Of a DNA stretch of 5,914 bases, positions 1 through 5,828 are shown piece after piece. The DNA comes from UBA1138 sp036338615 (GTDB taxonomy: Bacteria > Gemmatimonadota > Gemmatimonadetes > Longimicrobiales > Gaopeijiaceae). The stretch lies in NCBI GenBank assembly GCA_036338615.1, contig JAYZBT010000282.1, positions 1 through 5,914 of the forward strand, read 5' to 3'. The notes under the pieces were generated by a model. It saw nothing but the letters and a program-made list of their open reading frames with translations, ran no database searches and had not been told where the DNA came from. Within the stretch, counting starts at the first letter, position 1. Each line of letters opens with the position of its first letter. Made by a program: the position numbers and the translations under genes.

Positions 1-12
1 CGAGGCTGATGC

Positions 13-1203
13 TCAGGTCGCCGGGAGCGCGTACCGCTCCAGGTAATTCAGGTCGAACTCGTCGTAGGCGACCACGTACACTGCGCCGTTTCCAAAGCCG
101 ATGATGCGCTTGCCGTTCTCGAGCGTGAACGTGCCTTCCAAGGCCCCTGTGTCGTCGAAGACGTCGTACGTCGAGGGTTCACCTGCGTCCACATGCTTAC
201 GCACCCAGACCCGATTGAGCAGATCGACGCTCAGGCGCCCCGAATAGACGGGCGGCTTGCGGGCCGGCCAGTCGTAGCTGTCGATCTCGCGCGGCCCACC
301 GGCACCGCCACCGCGCGAAAAGGTCATCTGCATCTCATCGTTGTTGATTTCCACCCGGATACCCACGCCGCCTCCCATACGGCCCTGTCCCGCGACGTAT
401 TCCTCCTTCTCAGCCGTACCGATGCGGACGGACTCGAACGGTTGCGGCGGGCCACTGCGAACGGAGCCGTCCGGGCTCACCCAGTCGATGTGGTAGTCAC
501 CGGCGCGCGCGAGCACCACGGAGCCATCCGCGGCGACACCCCATGCGTCCTGCGTCGAAAGCGGGATCGGGCTGATCTGCACATTCCGGTTGTTCGCCCC
601 TCCCGACTCACTCCGTCTACGTTCCTCCATCTTGAACCTGGCGACCGTGTCGATGTCCTGTGTGCGACGGTTGATGCGCAGCACCGCCCCCGAGTCGGGC
701 ATCGCACCGCCGAAGCCCATCGACATCGCCTGAGCGTAGATGTTGCCTTCGGCGTCGACGCCGCGCGGCAGAGCCAGCACCAACGGACTGCCGCCACCGG
801 GACGCGGGTCCCCGCTCGCGATCGGCATCGTCTCGATGAACTCGAGGTTCGCGTCCAAGGTCGTGAGACGTGCATTGCCGAGATCCACCAGCAACGACGA
901 GCCATCCGGCAACGGCCACACCGCGTCGGGCTGCATGTACTCCTCGGGCCCCTCCCCTTCCCGCCCGATCACGACCCTGGTACCTGCGTCGAAATCGACC
1001 GCGTACAACGCGTTACTGAGAGGATCGGCCACCAACACGCGTCCGTCCGGCAGTTCCCTGATGGTTTGGATGGTTCCAAAATCCTCGGGAAAAGCGGCGG
1101 TGGGCGTACCGAGCGGCGTCTGTGCCAAGGCAGCACAAGGCGCGAGCGCGACGACCGCCACAAGCAGGGCCCAGGGGCGTACGTTCGACTGAGACGGTAC
1201 CAT
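13..1203 (-). CDS. Secreted six-bladed beta-propeller (NHL-like) protein
   Basis: A 396-residue protein that begins with a signal peptide: R9, a hydrophobic stretch at about residues 11-26, and an ALA|Q site giving probable signal peptidase I cleavage after residue 27. C23 is preceded by L-A-P, which is a poor lipobox, so a lipoprotein is unlikely. The mature part has beta-propeller blade signatures: 'ELPDGRVLVAD' followed by 'NALYAVD', then 'GREGEGPEEY' (the GxxGxGPxE(Y/F) motif typical of 6-bladed propellers in Gemmatimonadota and Bacteroidota), 'PLPDGSSLLVD', 'GVDAEGNIYAQ', 'GVAADGSVVLAR' and 'VDLLNRVWVRK'. A Gly-rich, methionine-containing loop lies around residues 275-305. The start is supported by GGAG at 1212-1215 on the minus strand, 8 nt from the ATG. 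It is divergent from the aquaporin gene. No catalytic residues are recognisable. By family a binding or scaffold role in the periplasm or at the surface is plausible, but the substrate is unknown. Confidence 0.85.
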   Translation of the reverse strand: MVPSQSNVRPWALLVAVVALAPCAALAQTPLGTPTAAFPEDFGTIQTIRELPDGRVLVADPLSNALYAVDFDAGTRVVIGREGEGPEEYMQPDAVWPLPDGSSLLVDLGNARLTTLDANLEFIETMPIASGDPRPGGGSPLVLALPRGVDAEGNIYAQAMSMGFGGAMPDSGAVLRINRRTQDIDTVARFKMEERRRSESGGANNRNVQISPIPLSTQDAWGVAADGSVVLARAGDYHIDWVSPDGSVRSGPPQPFESVRIGTAEKEEYVAGQGRMGGGVGIRVEINNDEMQMTFSRGGGAGGPREIDSYDWPARKPPVYSGRLSVDLLNRVWVRKHVDAGEPSTYDVFDDTGALEGTFTLENGKRIIGFGNGAVYVVAYDEFDLNYLERYALPAT

Positions 1204-1370
1204 CTTCTTCGCTCCGATCAGAGTGCCTTTGTCCTAGAACTACACTCGTAGACGCTGTCATGGCCCCAGCCGGTTGCCTCTGCTCGCGAGCAGACTATTC
1301 TGCTCACGCATTCTCCCGCTGGCGGACCCCGGCGGCTGCCCACATCGCCCCTTTCCAAGCGCATGGATCC
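1204..1370. promoter_or_regulatory. Divergent intergenic region with 14-bp palindrome
   Basis: This 167-bp region separates the start codons of the beta-propeller gene (minus) and the aquaporin gene (plus), so it should hold both promoters. It contains a perfect 14-bp palindrome, CTGCTCGCGAGCAG, at 1280-1293. An extra CTGCTC half-site lies at 1300-1305, exactly 20 bp from the first CTGCTC. This geometry suits a dimeric regulator with an additional site two helical turns away, which is inference. I could not identify convincing -35/-10 elements for either direction. An in-frame upward extension of the aquaporin ORF crosses this region but has no membrane-protein character. Confidence 0.5.
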
Positions 1371-1373
1371 ATG
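1362..1373. repeat. 12-bp perfect palindrome over aquaporin start codon
   Basis: CATGGATCCATG is fully self-complementary. Its last three bases are the aquaporin ATG (1371-1373). An out-of-frame ATG at 1363 opens a 7-codon ORF (MDPWLAT) that stops at 1384-1386, overlapping the start of the channel gene. It may be an operator or translation-interfering element, or may be coincidence. Confidence 0.4.
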
Positions 1374-2015
1374 GCTCGCTACGTAACCGAACTGATCGGC
1401 ACCTTTTTCCTCGTCTTCACCATCGGCATGACCGCCGTCACCGGTCTCGCCGTGGCCCCCATCGCCATCGGCAGCATGCTCATGGTGATGGTCTACATGG
1501 GCGGTCACATCTCCGGCGCGCACTACAACCCCGCCGTGAGCATAGCGGTTTTCCTGAGAGGGAAACTCGAGGCGTCTGAGCTCGTGCCCTATATCGGCGC
1601 GCAGATCCTCGGGGCCTGGCTCGCAAGCAGTGCGGTTCTCCTGATCACCGGCGCGACGTTCGCCCCCGCACCCGGCGCCGACTACGGCACGCTACCTGTC
1701 CTCATGGCGGAGGTGTTGGCAACGTTCGCGCTCGCGCTCGTCATCCTGAACGTCGCGACTGCCAAAGCGACCGAGGGCAATTCGTACTACGGCCTCGCGA
1801 TCGGCTTCACGGTGCTCGCGGGCGCCTTTGCGGTCGGCCCGGTCTCGGGCGGTGTGTTCAACCCGGCGGTCGGCATCGGGCCGATCACGGTCGACCTGCT
1901 CGCTGGGGAGGGCTCGCTGGGGAACCTATGGTTGTACATCGTGGGGCCGATCGTAGGTGCCGCGTTGGCGGTGCCGGTGTTTCGCATGCAGAACCCCGAG
2001 GAGTCGGAGGGCTGA
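1371..2015 (+). CDS. Aquaporin/MIP-family channel lacking the filter arginine
   Basis: A 214-residue inner-membrane channel of the major intrinsic protein family. It has six hydrophobic segments (roughly residues 5-25, 30-46, 70-94, 110-130, 138-156 and 184-205) and two re-entrant NPA motifs: N53-P54-A55 inside 'GHISGAHYNPAV' and N164-P165-A166 inside 'VSGGVFNPAV'. E7 is the usual TM1 glutamate. The start was set at the ATG giving MARYVTELIGTFFLVF, which aligns with family N-termini; the frame stays open upstream but reads non-membrane sequence. No Shine-Dalgarno sequence is visible, and the start codon sits at the right end of a 12-bp palindrome. Family members conduct water, glycerol or small neutral solutes. 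By ungapped comparison with E. coli AqpZ (F43/H174/T183/R189), the four filter positions here are I33/A152/G161/V167. The Arg that normally follows the second NPA is therefore missing, and neither an AqpZ nor a GlpF assignment is safe. Confidence 0.93.
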   Translation: MARYVTELIGTFFLVFTIGMTAVTGLAVAPIAIGSMLMVMVYMGGHISGAHYNPAVSIAVFLRGKLEASELVPYIGAQILGAWLASSAVLLITGATFAPAPGADYGTLPVLMAEVLATFALALVILNVATAKATEGNSYYGLAIGFTVLAGAFAVGPVSGGVFNPAVGIGPITVDLLAGEGSLGNLWLYIVGPIVGAALAVPVFRMQNPEESEG

Positions 2016-2041
2016 GGCCGGGCGGGGAGTGCTCGGGGTTC
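1991..2041 (+). terminator. Inverted repeat spanning the aquaporin stop codon
   Basis: GAACCCCGAG at 1991-2000 pairs perfectly over 10 bp with CTCGGGGTTC at 2032-2041, enclosing the TGA stop (2013-2015) in a 31-nt loop. A smaller alternative hairpin, GCTCG-N5-CGAGC (2031-2045), shares the 3' arm. No T-run follows, so this is not a canonical intrinsic terminator. It could act as an mRNA 3'-end structure or a Rho-associated element. Confidence 0.35.
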
Positions 2042-2131
2042 GAGCTGGGAATGTCCTCGGCCCAGACAGAAGCGCTCCAGCAGGTCGCGCACGACGAGCT
2101 CGTTGCGGCCGGCGTGCCGCTGCGGATACCC

Positions 2132-2148
2132 GCCGGAAGGACTCCGGC
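2132..2148. terminator. Small hairpin in the convergent gap, possible terminator
   Basis: GCCGGA at 2132-2137 and TCCGGC at 2143-2148 form a 6-bp stem with a 5-nt loop. It lies between the convergent ends of the aquaporin gene and the DUF5916 gene and could work in either direction. There is no U-tract on either side, so the call is weak. The rest of the 2016-2226 gap holds no gene that I can support. Confidence 0.2.
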
Positions 2149-2226
2149 CCAGAGGGCGGCAACCTGCGAGGCTCCGTAACGAAAGGAGTGCGACGACACG
2201 GCCCGCTGTACTTCTTCAGCGACCTG

Positions 2227-4581
2227 CTAGAGCCTCAGGAGACGGTTGACCTTGATCACCAAGCCGCGGGTGCGGAGCTGGGACCACCGGTCCAGCACGT
2301 CGGTGTCGCGGTCCTCGGTGTAGACCAAGAACAGCTCGCTGCCAGGGGCCCACTCCCACCGGAAGCGGAAGTTGCCGCTCACCGCGTGGCTTCTGGAGTT
2401 GTATTGCACGAGTCCGCTCACATAGGCGCGGGGCGTCAACGTGTAGGTGAGTCGGGTGACCGCAACGTGCTGGTCGAACCGTCCGCTGGGCAGGTCGATC
2501 CAATTGAACGATAGCGACGGCTCGAGCGAAATCTGCGGCGTGACCTCGACGCGCCCGCTGCTGAGCCCGGCAGACGTGAGCGTTCCGGCGTAGTAGTCAC
2601 CCCGTCGTAGCGAGAGGTTCGCCGAGTAGCGACGCTGCGGCCCCATGTTGTAACTGACCCGCACGTCCGGGAACGAGTATCGGCCGGCGGGGATCGTGGC
2701 TCCCGAGATCACCGCCTCCTCCACGAGGTTCTCGTAGCTGTCGGTGTACCCGACGGTGAGCTGGTCGCTATTCTCGAGTTCGACCCTGAGCTGGCCGCCC
2801 CGGCTCCGACTCTCGACGTACCCCACCCGCTCGTTTTCCAGGTAGTCGACGTTCGACTGGAGGGTGAGCTGCCGAATCCAGGAGATGGATCGCGGACGGG
2901 GGCTGAAACGAGCAGAGACAGCGGTCTGCCTGAAGCCCTTCCTTCGCACGAAGCCGAGCTCCGGGTTGAAGTCGTCCCCGACGACGAGGTGGTCGACGCT
3001 CCCGCCCCACTCGTCCGCGTTGTAGGATATCTGGCCCCGGTAGCTCGCGTCGAGACCGTTCAGTCCGTCGGTCTCGGTCCGAGCGTAGTAGGCCAGCAGA
3101 CTCAGGTCGTTCGTCAGCCCGAACGACCCGTCCACGCCCCACGCCTGATTGGAACCCTGACCGGTCAACGACCGGGACCGGTTCTCGAAGAGCGCCCCCA
3201 CGCTGCTACGCGCGAAGATGTCCCTGCGCAGCCGGACGACCGAGAAGTTGGTGGACTCCGCCCCGAGAACAGCGTCGTCGTCCGTCTGGATGTTGACCAG
3301 CCCGACGTCGAAGGCGCCGACCTTTCCCGTCACGCGGCCGCCACCCAGGATCGCCACGGGTTCGCTGCCGTGGAGGCCGATGTTGCGGCTGTAGAAGAGC
3401 GTGGGTGCGCTGCCGCCACGTCTACCGCTACCGCCACCACCACGCCGGCCGCCTCCACCGCCGCCGATGCCACCGGATCCGAACTCGAAGATGCCCCGGC
3501 TCTCCAGAAAGAACTCACGCTTCTCAGGAAAGAAGAGAGAAAACCGTGTCAGGTTGACCTGCTGCTCGTCGACCTCGACCTGGGCGAAGTCGGTGTTGTA
3601 GGTGAAGTCGGCGGTGAGGTTCTCGGTGAGGCCGTACTTTACGTCCAGCCCCGCGTCAGCGTATCCATCGTTGGAGATCGAAGGGGTGGCCGTCAGGTCG
3701 GTCCGGGATCCGGAGATCCCGTAAGGCTTCACCTCGAGGTTGCGACTCGGGGGGGGCGCTTCGATCCCGACCAGTGTCGCGTACATCGAAACTCTGAACA
3801 CGCCCTGAGACCCGCCACCTCCGACCGACAGCGGGAGCGCTCGGATGTGGTTCCACTCGTTTCGTCGCAGGACCGAACGCCGCATTTGGATTCCCCACAC
3901 CTGCTCGCGACCCGGCCGGTATCGGAGCGACTTGAACGGGATCGCGAATTCGATCGACCACCCGCCGTCGAAGAGCGCGGATCGGCCTTCATAGATCGGA
4001 TTCCAGTCGCGATTGGGATTTCCCTCGTTGGTGGTCTGGAAGTCGGAGATGCCTCCGATCGCGTTTCCGTAGAACCCGACCGAATTCCGTCGGTCGTAGA
4101 ACGTGTCGAACCACACGCCGAAGTTGTCGTTGAGACGCAACTGGTTGGAGTCGCGGCGCATCTCGTTCGCGATCCAGCCGTCCGGGCCCGCCGTGTCCCA
4201 CACTCTCGCCGAGACGTACACGTTTTCGTCGTCGAACCCGATCCAGACCTCGGTGAGCTGACTGGGCTCCCCGTCTTCCTCGGGAACGCTCTGGATGAAC
4301 TCGGTGATCGGGGGCGTGTCGAGGTAGAAGGCCTCCTCGATGACGCCGTCGGTCCGCAGCCGCTCCTGAACACGGGTGGCCCTCAGGGTGGCACCCTCGC
4401 GGCCGGCTTGGTTGATCATGGCGCCGCCGACCGGGGGGGGTGGACCGAAGATCTCGAGCCGCTCCGGACCACCGTCTCCGGCGGCCTGCGCCGCCAGGCC
4501 CGGAAGCTCTATCGAGGTGACGCCCAGACCCAGGAATGCGGTCAGGGCCAGCCTGCTGATAAGGAGACGGCTTCGGCACAT
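2227..4581 (-). CDS. CBM9-like / DUF5916 outer-membrane beta-barrel protein
   Basis: A 784-residue exported protein. The signal peptide is residues 1 to about 34 ('MCRSRLLISRLALTAFLGLG', with probable cleavage near AAQAAG). A carbohydrate-binding family 9-like (DOMON-type) domain follows at about residues 65-265, shown by 'DGVIEEAFY', 'PPITEFIQSVPEEDGEPSQLTEVWIGFDDENVYVSARVWD' split across its first strands, and 'GWSIEFAIPFKSLRYRPG'. The DUF5916 region runs from about 275 to the end and carries the hallmark 'FFPEKREFFLES' at about 347-358, then 'LFYSRNIGL', then many alternating strands typical of an outer-membrane barrel. A Gly/Arg-rich insert (about residues 369-393) separates those last two motifs. 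The family is common in Gemmatimonadota and Bacteroidota and has no proven function. The frame stays open upstream to 4821, but that part overlaps the reductase gene. The ATG at 4581 gives a clean signal peptide, although no Shine-Dalgarno sequence precedes it. The protein ends in Leu rather than the usual barrel-terminal aromatic. Confidence 0.9.
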   Translation of the reverse strand: MCRSRLLISRLALTAFLGLGVTSIELPGLAAQAAGDGGPERLEIFGPPPPVGGAMINQAGREGATLRATRVQERLRTDGVIEEAFYLDTPPITEFIQSVPEEDGEPSQLTEVWIGFDDENVYVSARVWDTAGPDGWIANEMRRDSNQLRLNDNFGVWFDTFYDRRNSVGFYGNAIGGISDFQTTNEGNPNRDWNPIYEGRSALFDGGWSIEFAIPFKSLRYRPGREQVWGIQMRRSVLRRNEWNHIRALPLSVGGGGSQGVFRVSMYATLVGIEAPPPSRNLEVKPYGISGSRTDLTATPSISNDGYADAGLDVKYGLTENLTADFTYNTDFAQVEVDEQQVNLTRFSLFFPEKREFFLESRGIFEFGSGGIGGGGGGRRGGGGSGRRGGSAPTLFYSRNIGLHGSEPVAILGGGRVTGKVGAFDVGLVNIQTDDDAVLGAESTNFSVVRLRRDIFARSSVGALFENRSRSLTGQGSNQAWGVDGSFGLTNDLSLLAYYARTETDGLNGLDASYRGQISYNADEWGGSVDHLVVGDDFNPELGFVRRKGFRQTAVSARFSPRPRSISWIRQLTLQSNVDYLENERVGYVESRSRGGQLRVELENSDQLTVGYTDSYENLVEEAVISGATIPAGRYSFPDVRVSYNMGPQRRYSANLSLRRGDYYAGTLTSAGLSSGRVEVTPQISLEPSLSFNWIDLPSGRFDQHVAVTRLTYTLTPRAYVSGLVQYNSRSHAVSGNFRFRWEWAPGSELFLVYTEDRDTDVLDRWSQLRTRGLVIKVNRLLRL

Positions 4582-4636
4582 GTTTGCAGGGGCGCAGGGG
4601 GTCAGACGTTCGTCGAACGTCCGCGCGGCTCGGGGC

Positions 4637-5416
4637 CTAGCGGATGTTGAGTGCCTCTCGTATTTCCTGCGCGGAGGCACCGGTCTCCCATATCGGGCTG
4701 CCTCGGTCGAACTCCTTCGCCCTAGCCAGCGGGCCCACGACCACTGGGTCGAGCCCCGCGTCTCGTACGAGGCCGACCGTGATGGCGACGGCCTCGTCGT
4801 CGTCGCCGGCAATGGGCACACCGATTCTCACGCCTTCACGGACGGGGGTCCGAAAGCTCCGTGGGTTCACGGTGTTGAAGGCCTTGACGAATCGAACCTC
4901 AGGCAGGTATTGGGCCATCGCCAAGCCCGTTCCCATCTCCATCCACTCTTCCGTGAGCGGTCCATCTCTGTCCGCTCGTGGGTTCCCCAGGTCTATGACA
5001 ACCTTGCCCCGCATCAAGTGCCCGAAGTCCTCCCCGATCTGAGGAACCGCGCCGGGCGGCACGGCGAGCAAAACTACCTCCCCGAAGAACGCTGCGGCGT
5101 CCGGATAGCCGGCGCTCGCTCTTGGGGCCGCACTCCCTACGAGGTCCATGAGCTCGTCGGGATTTCGGGAGGAGAACAGGATCTGATGCCCCGCCTCCGC
5201 CCAGAGGAGACCGAGTGGGCCGCCCATCGCGCCCGACCCGATGATCCCGATTCTGAGGGACCGTCGCTCCTGCCGAGCCACGTCGGCTGGAGCTGCGTGC
5301 ACGGAGCCCAGGGGCCGCAGACCCGGCGAAAGCGCGAGCCCGGCGGTGGCCGTCCCCGCCAAGGCGAGAAAAGCGCGACGTGATTCAATACCGCTGCCTT
5401 TGTCTGCTGAACCCAT
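4637..5416 (-). CDS. Tat-exported NADPH-dependent F420 reductase-like oxidoreductase
   Basis: A 259-residue protein. The N-terminus is a twin-arginine signal: S12-R13-R14-A15-F16-L17 followed by a hydrophobic Ala/Leu-rich stretch to about residue 32 and an H-A-A cleavage region near 40-42. A Rossmann domain begins at residue 55 with GIIGSGAMGG (57-66). 'FSSRN' at 81-85, at the end of the second strand, suggests NADP(H) rather than NAD(H). 'LLAVPPGAVPQ', 'VVIDLGNP' and 'VKAFNTV' (177-183), then 'IAGDDDEAV' (202-210), match the F420-dependent NADP reductase / NADP oxidoreductase family (GxGxxG, KAFNT, GDD). Electron partner and substrate are unknown; F420 use is by family resemblance only. The start is set at the ATG preceded by GGAGGGG (minus strand, 5421-5427), well spaced; the 17 codons upstream disrupt the Tat signal layout. 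The stop is 55 bp before the DUF5916 start on the same strand, so cotranscription is plausible. Confidence 0.85.
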   Translation of the reverse strand: MGSADKGSGIESRRAFLALAGTATAGLALSPGLRPLGSVHAAPADVARQERRSLRIGIIGSGAMGGPLGLLWAEAGHQILFSSRNPDELMDLVGSAAPRASAGYPDAAAFFGEVVLLAVPPGAVPQIGEDFGHLMRGKVVIDLGNPRADRDGPLTEEWMEMGTGLAMAQYLPEVRFVKAFNTVNPRSFRTPVREGVRIGVPIAGDDDEAVAITVGLVRDAGLDPVVVGPLARAKEFDRGSPIWETGASAQEIREALNIR

Positions 5417-5420
5417 GCTC

Positions 5421-5427
5421 GCCCCTC
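5421..5427 (-). promoter_or_regulatory. Strong ribosome binding site of the Tat reductase
   Basis: Read on the minus strand this is GGAGGGG, ending four bases before the ATG at 5416. Its GGAGG core gives a good anti-SD match at normal spacing. It decides the start in favour of the ATG that places the SRRAFL motif near the N-terminus. Confidence 0.7.
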
Positions 5428-5483
5428 CAGTGACCGACAGGTGTACGTCAGTGACCAGCGCCAACATCCATCAGGACACCTGA
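5428..5483. repeat. Direct and inverted repeats upstream of the reductase
   Basis: CAGTGACC occurs at 5428-5435 and 5449-5456, a 21-bp period (two helical turns). CAGGTGT at 5438-5444 is the exact inverse of ACACCTG at 5476-5482. A compact inverted repeat TCAGG-ACA-CCTGA lies at 5471-5483. All are within the divergent intergenic region and close to the reductase start, so they could be regulator sites. No -35/-10 pair is convincing. Confidence 0.35.
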
Positions 5484-5571
5484 GAGCCGGTTCCCGTTCA
5501 GGCGCGGCCACAGTCGCCGCCCCGATCCCCTCGGAAGAACGCGACCGTGCGGACCCACGGCCGGGTTGCAA

Positions 5572-5593
5572 GGCATAGTCGATTGACTATGCC
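5572..5593. promoter_or_regulatory. Perfect inverted repeat, candidate PadR operator
   Basis: GGCATAGTC (5572-5580) and GACTATGCC (5585-5593) are perfect 9-bp inverted arms around GATT. The core ATAG-N8-CTAT has the same 4-8-4 geometry as the known PadR-family operator ATGT-N8-ACAT. The PadR start codon (5589-5591) lies inside the right arm. Binding here would block transcription start or translation initiation, giving autoregulation. The assignment to PadR is inferred from geometry and position. Confidence 0.65.
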
Positions 5594-5828
5594 GAGAGAC
5601 GCCAAGTCCGACCCCGCCGGAATCCCGCTGGCACCTCGAGACTTCCTGATCCTGCTCATCCTCGCCGAGGGACCGACCCACGGCTACGGCGTGGTGACCG
5701 CCGCGTCACCCTGGTCGCCGTGGCGTTCACGCGCCTCGTCGGCGTGCTCGGGGCTGAATGGCGGGACGAGGTCTTCCGGCGGCGGGCCGTCGGAGTGGGA
5801 CAACGCGAACGGGGGGGAGGGGAGATGA
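5589..5828 (+). pseudogene. Truncated PadR-family transcriptional regulator
   Basis: A 79-codon open frame. Residues about 14-37 ('LAPRDFLILLILAEGPTHGYG' region) match helices 1-2 of the PadR winged-helix domain, including the conserved G-P-x-H-G-Y-G turn. After 'GVVTA' the resemblance ends. The remaining residues are Ser/Gly/Trp/Arg-rich and look like an out-of-frame reading. The recognition helix (normally like 'LDPANLYRSI'), the wing and the dimerisation helix are absent in all three plus-strand frames up to the permease start; PadR proteins of this type are usually about 105-120 residues. From about 5699 the frame shared with the permease reads more protein-like ('VTLVAVAFTRLVGVLGAEWRDE'), suggesting a deletion or frameshift junction near 5697-5702. 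The stop overlaps the permease start as ATGA. It could still be expressed as a short peptide, but it should not bind DNA like a normal PadR. Confidence 0.6.

Noticed and set aside
193..1251. 352-codon plus-strand open frame
   Set aside because: It is antisense to the beta-propeller gene, which has a signal peptide, blade motifs and a ribosome binding site. The plus-strand product is His/Arg-rich with no recognisable domain.
1122..1370. N-terminal extension of the aquaporin by up to 83 residues
   Set aside because: The extension runs into the opposite-strand propeller gene and is polar and Arg/Pro-rich. The family N-terminus fits the ATG at 1371.
2088..2105. ACGAGCTCGT 10-bp palindrome in the convergent gap
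   Set aside because: No loop and no promoter context; 10-bp palindromes are not rare at this length.
2204..2221. CGCTG-N8-CAGCG hairpin after the DUF5916 stop
   Set aside because: A 5-bp stem with a large loop and no T-run; expected often by chance in GC-rich DNA.
1957..2514. Open frames across the convergent gap (both strands)
   Set aside because: They run into the aquaporin and DUF5916 genes out of frame, carry no start context, and show no recognisable family.
2989..4650. 553-codon plus-strand open frame
   Set aside because: It lies antisense to the DUF5916 gene, has no signal, membrane or family motif, and shows the Val/Arg/Asp-rich composition expected from the complement of a GC-rich gene.
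4582..4821. N-terminal extension of the DUF5916 protein by 80 residues
   Set aside because: It overlaps the end of the reductase gene in another frame and would bury the obvious signal peptide.
4376..5383. 335-codon plus-strand open frame
   Set aside because: It spans the complement of two well-supported minus-strand genes and the gap between them, with no family motif.
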